Source of the DNA: Pseudomonas sp. C1C7
Lineage (GTDB): Bacteria; Pseudomonadota; Gammaproteobacteria; Pseudomonadales; Pseudomonadaceae
Direction: 5' to 3'
DNA length: 64,000 bases
Assembly (NCBI RefSeq): GCF_013359595.1
Contig: NZ_JABFMP010000002.1
Location: 234,130 to 298,129, forward strand
Part shown: in pieces, positions 1 through 8,091 of the stretch
Position numbering within the stretch: position 1 is the first letter of the stretch
How the letters are laid out: each line of letters opens with the position of its first letter
Position numbers and translations under genes: made by a program
The notes under the pieces: generated by a model
The model's database searches: none
Told to the model about the DNA's origin: nothing
What the model saw: the letters and a program-made list of their open reading frames with translations, nothing else

Positions 1-470
1 TGGGCGATCACTTCGAGGCTGGCGTTGAGCACCGATTCCACCAGCGGCTCGCGGACCTTGCCCCAGTAGTGAGCGCAGGCGAACAGGATGAAGGCGTGGG
101 TGTAGAGATCTTTGCGGGTGTCCAGCGGCGCGCCCTGCGGGTCGATGCTGTAAAACCAGCCGCCATGCTCGGCATCGTGGAAATGCCGCTGCAACGAGCG
201 GAACAGCGCCGCCGCGCGCTCTTCGGCGCCCGGCACCTGGCCGATCAGGCTGGCAAACAGATACAGCTGCCGCGCACAGGCCATGGCGCGATAACGCTGG
301 GCTGGCAGTGGCTGATGCCCGGCATCCAGCGCCTCATGGGGCAACGCCATGTCGGCATTCCAGCCAGGACCCTGCCAGAGCGGCACGATCACATTCAGGA
401 AGTGCTGTTGCACATCGCTGAACAGGGCGGTCAATTCAGGCTGGGAGGCGGAGCGGGAGGCTTGCGGCAT
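1..470 (-). CDS. AGE-family sugar epimerase/isomerase, partial
   Basis: The frame opens at an ATG whose complement is at 468-470 and runs off the left edge, so about 156 N-terminal residues are visible of a family usually near 400. The readable protein has AGE (N-acylglucosamine 2-epimerase-like) hallmarks: an early 'PLWQGPGWN' segment, a helix with 'RYRAMACARQLYLF', a 'HFHDAEHGGWFYS' strand-turn, and 'RKDLYTHAFILFACAHY', which matches the family's (K/R)xxYxHAFxLFA pattern lining the alpha/alpha barrel. Members isomerise or epimerise free sugars in the cytoplasm (mannose isomerase, cellobiose epimerase, N-acylglucosamine epimerase); the substrate cannot be chosen from this fragment. No clear ribosome-binding site is seen before the ATG. 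It is separated from the urease accessory genes by a REP-rich gap, so no operon link is implied. Confidence 0.72.
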   Translation of the reverse strand, partial: MPQASRSASQPELTALFSDVQQHFLNVIVPLWQGPGWNADMALPHEALDAGHQPLPAQRYRAMACARQLYLFASLIGQVPGAEERAAALFRSLQRHFHDAEHGGWFYSIDPQGAPLDTRKDLYTHAFILFACAHYWGKVREPLVESVLNASLEVIA

Positions 471-842
471 TGGCTGGCGTCGTCACGGCAGGGTGGATTG
501 CGCGACATGTTAGCAGAGAGACCGGCCAGATATCGGCGGTGTCTGTCATACCGTCTTCGCGAGCAAGCCCGCTCCCACATTGGATTTGTGTTCACAGGTC
601 CAATGTGGGAGCTGGCTTGCCAGCGATGGCGGCCTGACAGCCGACCTGATTTCCTTGGATGTACCCGAACCAACTGTGGGAGCCTGCTCGCGATGCTTTT
701 GGGTACATATCCATTTCTTCGGTAACGGCAACTTATGGTTCCGCTCCTACATTGGTTCGATGTGGATCACAGATTTTGTGTTCACCACAAAACCTGTGGG
801 AGCGGGCTTGCTCGCGAAGAGGCCATCTCAGACGATGGAAAA
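471..842. other. Gene-free gap filled by REP repeats
   Basis: There is no credible gene here. The gap lies downstream of ureJ and upstream of the AGE-family gene (both minus strand) and is mostly REP copies, listed separately. Apparent frames crossing it are translations of the repeats. Confidence 0.8.
556..820. repeat. Cluster of four REP elements
   Basis: An inverted pair lies at 556-580 and 600-630, followed by direct copies at 675-696 and 795-820. All share the core TGTGGGAGC(G/T)GGCTTGC found in many other gaps of this window. The inverted pair could fold into a hairpin (REPIN arrangement). No RAYT transposase is present in the window. Confidence 0.88.
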
Positions 843-1415
843 CTAACCCGCTAGCAACCACACCCCAGTCGCCGCCGAAGCCGCACCCGCCAATCTCACC
901 AACGGCGCAGCGGCTTGCGGCAACACCCGCACCAGCAGATAACCCGCCCCATGCAACGCCGCCGTCGCCGCCACAAACCCGGCCGCATACGCCCACGGGC
1001 TCGACATGTCCGGCAATTCCAGGCCATGGGCCACACCGTGAAACAGCGCAAACAACGCTGTTGCGGCCACCGCCAGGCTCAACGGCGGACGCACCGCCAG
1101 CGCTACCGCCAGCCCCAGGGCCAGCACGGACGCCGCGATCCCGCCTTCCAGCGCCGGCAGGTTCAACCCTTCAAAGCCCAGCACCCCGCCCAGCAGCATG
1201 GTGCCGACGAAGGTGCACGGCAGCGCCCAGCGCGCCGCGCCTGTCTGCTGCGCCGCCCACAGGCCCACCGCCAGCATTGCCAGCAAATGGTCGAGCCCGC
1301 CGATCGGGTGGCTGATGCCGGCGATCAGGCCGTTGTCGCCATGACCCGGGTGGGCGAAGGCGAGGGCGGGGGTCAGCAGCAGGGCCAGGGCGCCGAGAAT
1401 GCGTTTGAGTGTCAT
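843..1415 (-). CDS. ureJ: HupE/UreJ nickel (cobalt) permease
   Basis: This 190-residue membrane protein has an N-terminal signal-like helix ending near 'ALAFA', immediately followed by the His-rich 'HPGHGD' typical of HupE/UreJ. The family signature 'HPIGGLDHLLAMLAVG' lies at about residues 36-51, and a second conserved segment 'LFHGVAHGLELP' at about 122-133. Six or so hydrophobic helices follow. HupE/UreJ proteins carry Ni2+ (or Co2+) into the cell for metallo-enzyme assembly. The gene is the last of the minus-strand order ureE-ureF-ureG-ureJ, 29 bp after ureG, so it most likely feeds nickel to UreE/UreG. Metal choice is inferred from the urease context. Confidence 0.88.
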   Translation of the reverse strand: MTLKRILGALALLLTPALAFAHPGHGDNGLIAGISHPIGGLDHLLAMLAVGLWAAQQTGAARWALPCTFVGTMLLGGVLGFEGLNLPALEGGIAASVLALGLAVALAVRPPLSLAVAATALFALFHGVAHGLELPDMSSPWAYAAGFVAATAALHGAGYLLVRVLPQAAAPLVRLAGAASAATGVWLLAG

Positions 1416-1444
1416 GGATAAGCTTCCTTGTTGATAAGTGGTGC

Positions 1445-2059
1445 TCAGGCGGCGGTCAGCAGGCCCTGGCGTTCGATGAAGGCGATGATCTCTTCCAGGC
1501 CCTGGCCGGTTTTCTGGTTGCTGAAGACGAACGGCTTGCCGTTGCGCATGCGCGTGGTGTCGCTGTCCATCAGGGTCAGGGAGGCGCCTACCAGCGGCGC
1601 CAGGTCGATCTTGTTGATCACCAGCAGATCGGATTTGCAGATCCCCGGGCCGCCCTTGCGCGGCAGCTTGTCACCGGCGGACACGTCGATCACATAGATG
1701 GTCAGGTCGGACAGTTCCGGGCTGAAGGTCGCCGACAGGTTGTCGCCCCCGGACTCCACCAGGATCAGGTCCAGCCCCGGAAAGCGCCGGTTCAGTTGGT
1801 CCACGGCTTCCAGGTTGATCGAGGCGTCTTCTCGGATCGCCGTGTGCGGGCAACCGCCGGTTTCCACGCCGATGATGCGTTCCGGCGCCAGGGCCTGGTT
1901 GCGCACCAGAAAGTCGGCGTCTTCACGGGTGTAGATATCGTTGGTCACCACGGCCAGGTTGTAGCGCTCGCGCAGGGCCAGGCACAGGGCCAGGGTCAGG
2001 GCGGTCTTGCCGGAGCCGACCGGGCCGCCGATGCCGACGCGCAGGGGTTGTGTGTTCAT
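1445..2059 (-). CDS. ureG: Urease accessory GTPase UreG
   Basis: This 204-residue SIMIBI-class GTPase hydrolyses GTP to drive nickel transfer into the urease active site as part of the UreD-UreF-UreG complex. The P-loop '[12 protein letters not shown]' is at about residues 11-22. '[16 protein letters not shown]' at about 65-80 holds the Cys-Pro-His nickel/zinc dimerisation motif. '[10 protein letters not shown]' is the G3-like region and 'VINKIDLA' the guanine-specificity motif. Length equals that of typical UreG. It starts 21 bp after the ureF stop and is clearly in operon with ureF and ureE. Confidence 0.97.
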   Translation of the reverse strand: MNTQPLRVGIGGPVGSGKTALTLALCLALRERYNLAVVTNDIYTREDADFLVRNQALAPERIIGVETGGCPHTAIREDASINLEAVDQLNRRFPGLDLILVESGGDNLSATFSPELSDLTIYVIDVSAGDKLPRKGGPGICKSDLLVINKIDLAPLVGASLTLMDSDTTRMRNGKPFVFSNQKTGQGLEEIIAFIERQGLLTAA

Positions 2060-2080
2060 GGGGTTCTCCAGACAGGGGAC

Positions 2081-2755
2081 TTATGAGCGAAACAGGCGGC
2101 TGTACTGGCGCTCGTGGGCCATGCACGCCAGGGACAGGCCGAAAACGGCGCTGCCCATGTGTTCGGGGTTGATAACGCTTGCGTTGAGCTGTGCCTGTTG
2201 CAGAAGCGGCAGCAATTCACTGGTCAGGCGCTGGGCGGCCTGCTGGCCCAGTGGCAGGGTTTTCATCAGCACTGCCAGCTGGTTTTCCAGCCAGCTCCAC
2301 AGCCACGCGGCCAGCGCGTCCTGCGGGCTGATCCGCCAGGCACGGGCCGCCAGGGCCCAGCCCAGCGCCAGGTGCGGCTCCGGGCGTTGCGCGAGAAAGG
2401 CCCGGGCGGCGGCATCCAGTTCCGGCAAGCCATTGAGCAACTGTTGCAGGGAGTAGCCCATCTGCCGGCTCTCCAGATGCAGCTCACGGGTTTCCCGGCT
2501 GGCGCGGTGCTCTTCGCAGCGCTGCAGCAGTTCGCACCAGTTTTCTTCCTGCGCGGCCAGGCAATGGGCGAGCAGCAGCGGGGCTTCGAAGCGGGCGAGG
2601 TTGAGCAGCAATTGATCGCTGATCCAGCGTCGCGCGCTGTCGGTGTCGTGGACGCGACCGTTTTCCACCGCCATTTCCAGCCCCTGGGAATAGCTGTAGC
2701 CGCCAATCGGCAATTGCGGACTGGCCAGACGCAGCAGCGCCCAGGCCGGGTTCAC
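2081..2755 (-). CDS. ureF: Urease accessory protein UreF
   Basis: This 224-residue all-helical protein recruits UreG to the UreD-apo-urease complex and gates its GTPase. The N-terminal 'LLRLASPQLPIGGYSYSQGLE' region (quoted in part: 'SPQLPIGGYSYSQGLE') at about residues 11-27 is the diagnostic UreF stretch, and the C-terminal 'NPEHMGSAVFGLSLACMAHE' is also typical. The start codon is GTG and overlaps the ureE stop codon (GTGA), indicating translational coupling. No domain is missing. Confidence 0.95.
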   Translation of the reverse strand: MNPAWALLRLASPQLPIGGYSYSQGLEMAVENGRVHDTDSARRWISDQLLLNLARFEAPLLLAHCLAAQEENWCELLQRCEEHRASRETRELHLESRQMGYSLQQLLNGLPELDAAARAFLAQRPEPHLALGWALAARAWRISPQDALAAWLWSWLENQLAVLMKTLPLGQQAAQRLTSELLPLLQQAQLNASVINPEHMGSAVFGLSLACMAHERQYSRLFRS

Positions 2756-3252
2756 AGGCGCACGCCGAACTGGTGCAGCTTGGGTGGATAGTTGAAATCT
2801 TCATCGCCGTGGCGCGAATGGTGGTGACCGCCGCCGTAGGCGCCGTGCTCCGGCTGGAACGGCGCTTCGATGGATTCGGCGCTGGCGCCCAGCTGTTCGA
2901 GCATGGCCTTGAGCACGTAATCGTCGAGCAGGCGCAGCCAGCCATCGCCCACCTGCAAGGCAACGTGGCGATTGCCCAGGTGATAGGCCGCGCGGGTCAG
3001 TTCAAAGGCGTTGGCGCAGGTGACGTGCAGCAGCTGTTCGGGGCGGGCACAGACGCGGACGATGCGCCCGTCTTCGGCTTGCAGGCACTCGCCGTCATAC
3101 AGCGGCGACTGACCGCGCTCCAAAAACAACCCGACGTCTTCGCCCTCGGCACTGAAACAGCGCAAACGGCTTTTGCTCCGCGCTTCGAAGTTCAAGTGCA
3201 ACTCGGCGGCCCAGACGGGTTGAGGGTCGATTCTGCGGTGGATCACCAGCAT
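2752..3252 (-). CDS. ureE: Urease nickel metallochaperone UreE
   Basis: This 166-residue UreE has an N-terminal beta domain ('RSKSRLRCFSAEGEDVGLFL', about residues 26-45) and a metal-binding C-terminal domain with 'YHLGNRHVALQVGDGWLRL', whose conserved His sits in the GNRHV motif. The tail contains 'GGGHHHSRHGDED', an extra nickel-binding His cluster. It hands Ni2+ to UreG for urease activation. It is the first gene of the ureE-F-G-J unit, with a near-consensus sigma-54 promoter about 40-50 bp upstream (3289-3305), suggesting nitrogen-responsive expression separate from the structural genes 30 kb away. Confidence 0.96.
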   Translation of the reverse strand: MLVIHRRIDPQPVWAAELHLNFEARSKSRLRCFSAEGEDVGLFLERGQSPLYDGECLQAEDGRIVRVCARPEQLLHVTCANAFELTRAAYHLGNRHVALQVGDGWLRLLDDYVLKAMLEQLGASAESIEAPFQPEHGAYGGGHHHSRHGDEDFNYPPKLHQFGVRL

Positions 3253-3288
3253 CGGAAAGCTTCCAGCAATGGACGTTGCAGAGGCTAG

Positions 3289-3305
3289 AGCAAGGGACGC
3301 GCCAA
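3289..3305 (-). promoter_or_regulatory. Sigma-54 promoter of ureEFGJ
   Basis: On the minus strand the sequence reads TTGGCGCGTCCCTTGCT. GG (3303-3302) and GC (3291-3290) are exactly ten bases apart, as in the TGGCAC-N5-TTGCW -24/-12 consensus, with only one departure (G for A) in the core. The expected transcript start, near 3278, lies 25 bases before the ureE ATG. Confidence 0.75.
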
Positions 3306-3431
3306 TCGGCGGGAGGTGTAGGAAATGGCCGTCGGAAGCGTGGGAAGGGGCTCAAAGGGCTGTGGGAACTGATTGGAATTGGTGCAGGCTTTTCGTCTGG
3401 TGCACCATTTTGTAGCGACTGCGATGCCCCG

Positions 3432-3519
3432 TGCAGGAGCTGTCGAGTGAAACGAGGCTGCGATCTTTTGATTGTTCAAAAGCAAGATCAAAAGATCGCA
3501 GCCTTCGGCAGCTCCCACA
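3432..3519. repeat. Inverted repeat of the GATCGCAGCC family
   Basis: Two copies of a 30-38 base repeat face each other between ureE and desT. The inner arms read AGGCTGCGATCTTTTGAT and its complement, 18 bases each. The same repeat occurs at 11993-12060 and 14219-14293. It sits downstream of the minus-strand desT and upstream of the ureE promoter, and may help terminate desT. Confidence 0.82.
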
Positions 3520-3541
3520 TGGGAATGTGGTTCTGCAGGTT

Positions 3542-4174
3542 TTACTCGGTGCTGCCGAGCCCTTGCCAGTGCTTCAACCCGATGAAGATAAACCGCAACT
3601 GCTGGGTAATCTTCGCTTGGGGTGTCAGGTGCTCCGGCAACGCCTCGGCCGGCGGGTCGATGATGTCCGGCAACGTGGCGAACACGCTTTTGACGATCAG
3701 ATCCGCCATCACGCTCAGGCCGGCGTGGTCCAGGTGCTGCAGCTTGGGCATCAGCGACAGGTCGGCGGCAAGGTCGGAGCTGATGTTTTCCCGCAGGCGG
3801 CCAATGGCCAGACGCACGGGGAGTGAGCCGCCGTACTGCTCCCGGGCCAGGAACAGAAACTGCGAGCGGTTGGCGCTGACCACGTCGAGAAAGATGCGCA
3901 CCGACGCATCGATGATTCCGCCCATGACAAACTCGTTGTGGCGCACCAGGCGAATGGTTTCGCGGAAGGTCTGGCCGACCTCGCAGACCAGCGCCAGGCC
4001 CAGTTCGTCCATGTCGGCGAAATGCCGGTAGAAACCGGTCGGGACGATCCCGGCGGTTTTCGCCACTTCACGCAGGCTCAGGCTGCCGAATCCGCGGCCA
4101 CCTTCCATCAGGTGCCGGGCAGCGTCCATCAGGGCGACGCGAGTTTGTTGTTTCTGTTCAGCGCGGGGCAGCAT
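3542..4174 (-). CDS. desT: TetR-family fatty-acid desaturation regulator DesT-like
   Basis: This TetR repressor of 210 residues is counted from the ATG at 4174 (start 'MLPRAEQKQQTR'). An in-frame GTG at 4210 would add 12 residues and is less likely. The helix-turn-helix 'SLREVAKTAGIVPTGFYRHF' is at about residues 34-53. The protein resembles P. aeruginosa DesT (PA4890), which senses the ratio of saturated to unsaturated acyl-CoA and controls the acyl-CoA desaturase DesB; DesT also neighbours ureE there, so synteny supports the name. No desaturase gene is in this window. A 10-bp palindrome TTCTTAAGAA (4188-4197) lies just before the ATG and could be an operator or part of the promoter. Confidence 0.82.
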   Translation of the reverse strand: MLPRAEQKQQTRVALMDAARHLMEGGRGFGSLSLREVAKTAGIVPTGFYRHFADMDELGLALVCEVGQTFRETIRLVRHNEFVMGGIIDASVRIFLDVVSANRSQFLFLAREQYGGSLPVRLAIGRLRENISSDLAADLSLMPKLQHLDHAGLSVMADLIVKSVFATLPDIIDPPAEALPEHLTPQAKITQQLRFIFIGLKHWQGLGSTE

Positions 4175-4300
4175 CGCTAAGGCGTTTCTTAAGAAAGGAG
4201 AGCGGCGCACTCTAGCAAATAGGCTTTGCCGGCGTCGAACAACGATAGGGAAAGGCGGGGAGGTCAGGCATCGAACGGCCGGGGAGGCCGGAAAATCAAA

Positions 4301-4325
4301 AGCCCAATCCGGGGATTGGGCTTTT
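4301..4325. terminator. Bidirectional rho-independent terminator
   Basis: An inverted repeat AGCCCAATCC/GGATTGGGCT is flanked by seven T on the plus strand and by TTTTGATTTT on the minus strand. It lies 20 bases after the stop of the minus-strand repeat-protein gene. Confidence 0.85.
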
Positions 4326-4345
4326 TTTCAAGGCGGCCATCAGGC

Positions 4346-4795
4346 TTAGCTCATCGAACTGTTGCGTTCAATCACACGGTCACCACCACCTTCGGCCAGG
4401 ATTTGACCAGGGGTGCGATCGGAACCGTCAGCGGCCAGGGTTTGACCAGGGGTGCGATCGGAACCGTCAGCGGCCAGGGTTTGACCGGGGGTGCGATCGG
4501 AACCGTCGGCGGCCAGAGTTTGACCAGGGGTGCGGTCAGAGCCATCGGCGGCAACAGAACCTTTGGTCTGGTCGTAGCCGTCTTCAGCGATCAGGCCTTT
4601 TTCTTTCAGGCGATCGTTGCCACCTTCGGCCAGGGTCTGACCCGGAGTGCGATCGGAACCATCGGCGGCGACGGTCTGGCTGAATACCGAGTGGCTGTCT
4701 TTGACTTGCGGAGTAGCCTGTTCAGCGGCCGGCAGTGCGAAGGCAGAGCTGGCCAGCAGAGAGAGGGAAAGACTAAGCAGTAATTGGCGTTTCAT
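4346..4795 (-). CDS. Secreted protein of tandem 13-residue repeats
   Basis: This 149-residue protein has a clear signal peptide (Met-Lys-Arg, then a Leu/Ser-rich hydrophobic stretch ending 'SSAFA'). The mature part is almost wholly tandem units of 13 residues with consensus 'AADGSDRTPGQTL'. Four units near the C-terminus are nearly identical, one identical copy lies near the N-terminus, and between them are degenerate units ('AEGGNDRLKEKGL', 'AEDGYDQTKGSV'). The underlying DNA is about seven 39-bp repeats (4394-4666). The pattern is acidic, rich in Gly-Asp-Arg, and probably extended or disordered. I do not recognise a function; the periplasm or outside is the likely location. The Asp/Gly spacing is not the GGxGxD calcium repeat of RTX proteins. 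The gene stands alone, followed by a strong terminator. Confidence 0.8.
   Translation of the reverse strand: MKRQLLLSLSLSLLASSAFALPAAEQATPQVKDSHSVFSQTVAADGSDRTPGQTLAEGGNDRLKEKGLIAEDGYDQTKGSVAADGSDRTPGQTLAADGSDRTPGQTLAADGSDRTPGQTLAADGSDRTPGQILAEGGGDRVIERNSSMS
4394..4666 (-). repeat. Seven 39-bp coding tandem repeats
   Basis: Units begin at 4394, 4433, 4472, 4511, 4550, 4589 and 4628. Units 1-4 and 7 are near-identical and units 5-6 are diverged. The period is an exact multiple of three, so copy number can change without a frameshift. Confidence 0.9.
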
Positions 4796-5180
4796 GATCT
4801 GTGCTCCGTGACAGGGCGATAAAGTAGGGACGGTTAAATTGTTACCTCCGAGAAGTCGATATAAAAGTTCATAAACGCAATGTTAATAATCAACGGAATT
4901 GATTGTTCTCGGCGAAGGCTCTAAACCGGGCCTTTCAGGCCGACGATTTTGCACCGAGGTGGGTATTTTCGACTCACTTGTGCCGCACAAAAGTGCGGGG
5001 CCGGTAACGCTGCGGGTGCCAGGCATAGCAGAAATCGACCGTTCGATTGCGCCAAAAGCCGCTTTCGATTAAACCTGCGCGCCGTTTTTCAGTCGTAGAT
5101 TTCATGGCGGGCCGTTCGGGCCCTGCGTTTCTCATGGGCGTCTTGGTCGGGGCGCCCAGCCGTATCAGGAGTTCTGTGCA
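4796..5180. other. Divergent intergenic region
   Basis: This 385-bp gap separates the minus-strand repeat-protein gene from the plus-strand asmA-like gene, so it must hold two promoters. The AT-rich half near the repeat-protein gene has an inverted repeat AATCAA-N5-TTGATT (4888-4904). The other half has an AGGAG ribosome site eight bases before the asmA ATG. No convincing gene is seen. Confidence 0.6.
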
Positions 5181-7250
5181 ATGACGCGCACTCGTAAAAT
5201 TCTCGCCTGGACCTTCAGCACCCTGGTCGTCGTACTGGCGGTGCTGGTGCTGTTCATCGTGTTCTTCGATTGGAACCGGATCAAACCGCCCCTCAACGCC
5301 AAGGTTTCCGAGGAATTGCACCGACCGTTCGCGATCAACGGCAACCTCTCGGTAGTCTGGCGTCGCGAGCTGGAGGAGGGCGGTTGGCGGGCCTGGGTGC
5401 CGTGGCCGCATGTGGTGGCCGAGGATTTGAGTCTGGGCAACCCGGACTGGTCGAAAGCGCCGAACATGGCCACGCTCAAGCGTGTGGAACTGCGCATCTC
5501 GCCTCTGGCATTGCTGGCGCAGCGGGTGGTGATCCCGCGCATCGACCTGACCGAACCCAATGCCGAGCTGCAACGTCTGGCGGACGGGCGCGCCAACTGG
5601 GTATTCAAGTTCGACCCGAAAGACCCCAATGCCGAGCCGTCACCCTGGGTGCTGGACATCGGCGCGATCGGCTTCGACAAAGGCCATGTCACCCTTGACG
5701 ATCAGAACCTGAAGACCCGGCTGGACGTGCTGATCGATCCATTGGGCAAACCCATTCCGTTCAGCGAGATCGTCGGCGACAAGGCCGCGAAAACCGCTCA
5801 GGAGAAGGGCGGCGCGCCTCAGGACTATGCGTTTGGTCTGAAGGTCAAAGGCCAGTATCACGGCCAGAAACTGGCGGGCCAAGGCAAGATCGGCGGCCTG
5901 TTGGCCTTGCAGGATGCAGCCCGGCCATTTCCGTTGCAGGCCCAGGTGAAGATCGCCGACACCAGCGTCGAACTGGCCGGCACCCTGACCGATCCGCTGA
6001 ATCTAGGCGCTCTGGACCTGCGCCTGAAGCTGGCCGGTACCAGCCTGGGCAATCTCTACCCGCTGACCGGCGTGACCCTGCCGGACACCCCGCCCTATGC
6101 CACCGACGGCCACCTGATTGCCAAGCTGCATGAGCCGGGCGGCGCCGTGTTCCGCTATGAAGCGTTCAACGGCACCATCGGTTCCAGCGATATTCACGGC
6201 AACCTGAGCTATGTCGCCAGCCAGCCGCGGCCAAAACTCAGCGGTGCGCTGCTGTCCAATCAGCTGCTGTTCGCCGACCTCGCGCCGTTGATCGGTGCCG
6301 ACTCCAACGCCAAGCAGAAGGCTCGCGGCGGCGAGAGCAAGCAACCGGCGGACAAGGTGTTGCCGGTGGAGGAATTCAAGACCGAACGCTGGCGCGATAT
6401 GGACGCCGACGTCGAGTTCACCGGCAAACGCATCGTCCACAGCGAAAAACTGCCGTTCACCGATCTGTATACCCACCTGGTCCTCACCGATGGCGTGCTC
6501 AGCCTCGAACCGCTGCGTTTCGGCGTGGCAGGCGGCAAGCTGGATTCGCAGATTCGCCTCAATGGCCACACCGAACCGCTGGAGGGACACGCAAAACTCA
6601 CCGCCCGGGGCTTCAAGCTCAAACAGCTGTTCCCCACCTTCGAGCCGATGAAGACCAGTTTCGGTGAGCTCAACGGCGATGCCGACATCAGCGGACGCGG
6701 CAACTCGGTGGCCAAGCTGCTGGGTACCGCCAACGGCAATCTGAAGATGCTGATCAACGATGGCGCCATCAGTCGCGAGTTGATGGAGCTGGCCGGTTTG
6801 AACGTCGGCAACTACGTCGTGGGCAAGATCTTTGGCGACAAGGAAGTGAAGATCAATTGTGCTGCCGCCGACTTCGACATCAAGACGGGCCTGGCGACCA
6901 CGCGGCTGTTTGTCTTCGATACCGAGAACGCGATCATCTACGTCGACGGCACGGCCAACATGGCGACCGAGCAACTGGACTTGACCGTAACCCCGGAATC
7001 CAAGGGCTGGCGCCTGATTTCGTTGCGCTCGCCGCTGTACGTGCGGGGCAAGTTCATCAAGCCCGATGCGGGGGTCAAAGCCGTGCCGTTGATGTTGCGC
7101 GGGGCGGGGATGGTGGCGCTGGGCGTGATCGCCGCGCCGGCGGCCGGATTGCTGGCACTGGTGGCTCCGAGCGGGGGAGAGCCGAATCAGTGCGCGCCGT
7201 TGCTGGAGCAGATGAAGGCGGGGAAAGCGCCGAAGACCGTCAAGAACTGA
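5181..7250 (+). CDS. AsmA-family inner-membrane-anchored protein
   Basis: This 689-residue protein has one N-terminal transmembrane helix (about residues 9-29) followed by 'FDWNRIKPPLNAKVSEELHR', the start of the AsmA domain, and a long beta-rich periplasmic body. The C-terminal AsmA_2-like part includes 'NGNLKMLINDGAISRELMEL' and 'LDLTVTPESKGWRLISLRSP', then a short hydrophobic Ala/Gly-rich segment. AsmA-like proteins are elongated repeating-beta-groove proteins implicated in lipid traffic or outer-membrane homeostasis. The ATG is preceded by AGGAG. It seems to be a single-gene unit; the next gene is convergent. Which AsmA paralogue it is cannot be told. Confidence 0.88.
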   Translation: MTRTRKILAWTFSTLVVVLAVLVLFIVFFDWNRIKPPLNAKVSEELHRPFAINGNLSVVWRRELEEGGWRAWVPWPHVVAEDLSLGNPDWSKAPNMATLKRVELRISPLALLAQRVVIPRIDLTEPNAELQRLADGRANWVFKFDPKDPNAEPSPWVLDIGAIGFDKGHVTLDDQNLKTRLDVLIDPLGKPIPFSEIVGDKAAKTAQEKGGAPQDYAFGLKVKGQYHGQKLAGQGKIGGLLALQDAARPFPLQAQVKIADTSVELAGTLTDPLNLGALDLRLKLAGTSLGNLYPLTGVTLPDTPPYATDGHLIAKLHEPGGAVFRYEAFNGTIGSSDIHGNLSYVASQPRPKLSGALLSNQLLFADLAPLIGADSNAKQKARGGESKQPADKVLPVEEFKTERWRDMDADVEFTGKRIVHSEKLPFTDLYTHLVLTDGVLSLEPLRFGVAGGKLDSQIRLNGHTEPLEGHAKLTARGFKLKQLFPTFEPMKTSFGELNGDADISGRGNSVAKLLGTANGNLKMLINDGAISRELMELAGLNVGNYVVGKIFGDKEVKINCAAADFDIKTGLATTRLFVFDTENAIIYVDGTANMATEQLDLTVTPESKGWRLISLRSPLYVRGKFIKPDAGVKAVPLMLRGAGMVALGVIAAPAAGLLALVAPSGGEPNQCAPLLEQMKAGKAPKTVKN

Positions 7251-7304
7251 AAGAGGTATGGAGGGGATCGCTCTCGAAGCCAAGTCCGGGAGCGATTAAT
7301 TGGG

Positions 7305-8015
7305 TCAACTTACACCATCAGGTGTTGGGACGCGCAATACACTTGTGTGGATGTGATTGCCGATTTTTTTTATGACGAGGGCCCTGTGCTTTTCGTACTC
7401 GCGTGCGGCCAGTGAACTGACCGAGGTCCATATATTGGGCTTCCCGTTTTTGATGGAGCTGAGAAGCGGTTGATCCAGAATATCGATATTGATCCCTTTG
7501 TTTGTTTTGAACGCGATCTGGACTGTAATGATACTTGCGTCATTTCGAACAATGGTCAGTCGTGTCGATGTAGCAATCGTTTCTCCAATTTTGAAAGCGC
7601 CATTGGTTTCATCACTGAAGGCAATCATGTTGGCGTTCAATCTGTCGAGTATGGTTTGGATAACGAGTGGTTCGGAGGACGGCTCTTTCAGTTGCAAGAA
7701 AACTTTATATAGCGTCTGTTTTTCTTTTTCGGTCAGCGATGTCCCTATACTTAGATCCACCAGGTTCCAAAGGCTCTTTTTGAAAAATTCGATTTTCTTG
7801 AATCGTTCGCTATTCTGAACCCAGCCTAATCTTCCGACCAAAGCTTCGTATTCGGATATTGATTTTTCGGGGTCGCGGATGTTTTTTGAGTTTGATACGA
7901 GTTCTCCGATAAGGGTTGAGGTCAAAATGTCTTTTTCAAAACTTTCGTCATGTGTACCAATAAAGACAACAATGTTTCCGTTGACCAGGTATGTCTTGTG
8001 ATTTGAAGTTTCCAT
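7305..8015 (-). CDS. Uncharacterised protein, family member A (divergent)
   Basis: This 236-residue cytosolic-looking protein has no signal peptide or membrane segment. It is the most divergent of four related proteins in this window (others at 8092-8859, 51626-52267, 57002-57817). Shared features are a helical N-terminal part, a 'YEALVGRLGW' motif (about residues 55-64) matching the W-x3-Y-x3-L-x2-(L/I)GW core of the others, a middle 'TILDRLNA' helix, then beta strands ('IGETIATSTRLTIVRNDASI') and a Lys-rich C-terminal helix. Base composition is visibly AT-richer than its neighbours, suggesting acquisition. It lies 76 bp downstream of the related gene 8092-8859 with a perfect hairpin between them. 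Function is unknown. Confidence 0.7.
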   Translation of the reverse strand: METSNHKTYLVNGNIVVFIGTHDESFEKDILTSTLIGELVSNSKNIRDPEKSISEYEALVGRLGWVQNSERFKKIEFFKKSLWNLVDLSIGTSLTEKEKQTLYKVFLQLKEPSSEPLVIQTILDRLNANMIAFSDETNGAFKIGETIATSTRLTIVRNDASIITVQIAFKTNKGINIDILDQPLLSSIKNGKPNIWTSVSSLAAREYEKHRALVIKKIGNHIHTSVLRVPTPDGVS

Positions 8016-8047
8016 GATGTTTGTGCTCGATTTCTGCAGTCAGATAA

Positions 8048-8079
8048 AATTAAATCGGCAGGTACCTGCCGATTTAATT
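8048..8079 (-). terminator. Perfect 32-bp palindrome, likely terminator
   Basis: This perfect palindrome (16-base arms meeting at GT/AC) sits between two family genes. On the minus strand, the direction of both genes, it ends in TTTAATTTTATC. It would terminate or attenuate transcription from 8092-8859 into 7305-8015. The symmetric form also fits a protein-binding site. Confidence 0.7.
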
Positions 8080-8091
8080 GTTTTGATTTTT

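Noticed and set aside
4394..4666. 39-bp direct repeats considered as a CRISPR array
   Set aside because: The repeats are contiguous without spacers, lie in frame in a gene with a signal peptide, and have no cas genes nearby.
6003..7283. Minus-strand frame of 426 codons opposite the AsmA-family gene
   Set aside because: It has shadow composition (Arg/Gln/His/Ala-rich), no ribosome site and no motif; the plus strand encodes a clear AsmA protein.
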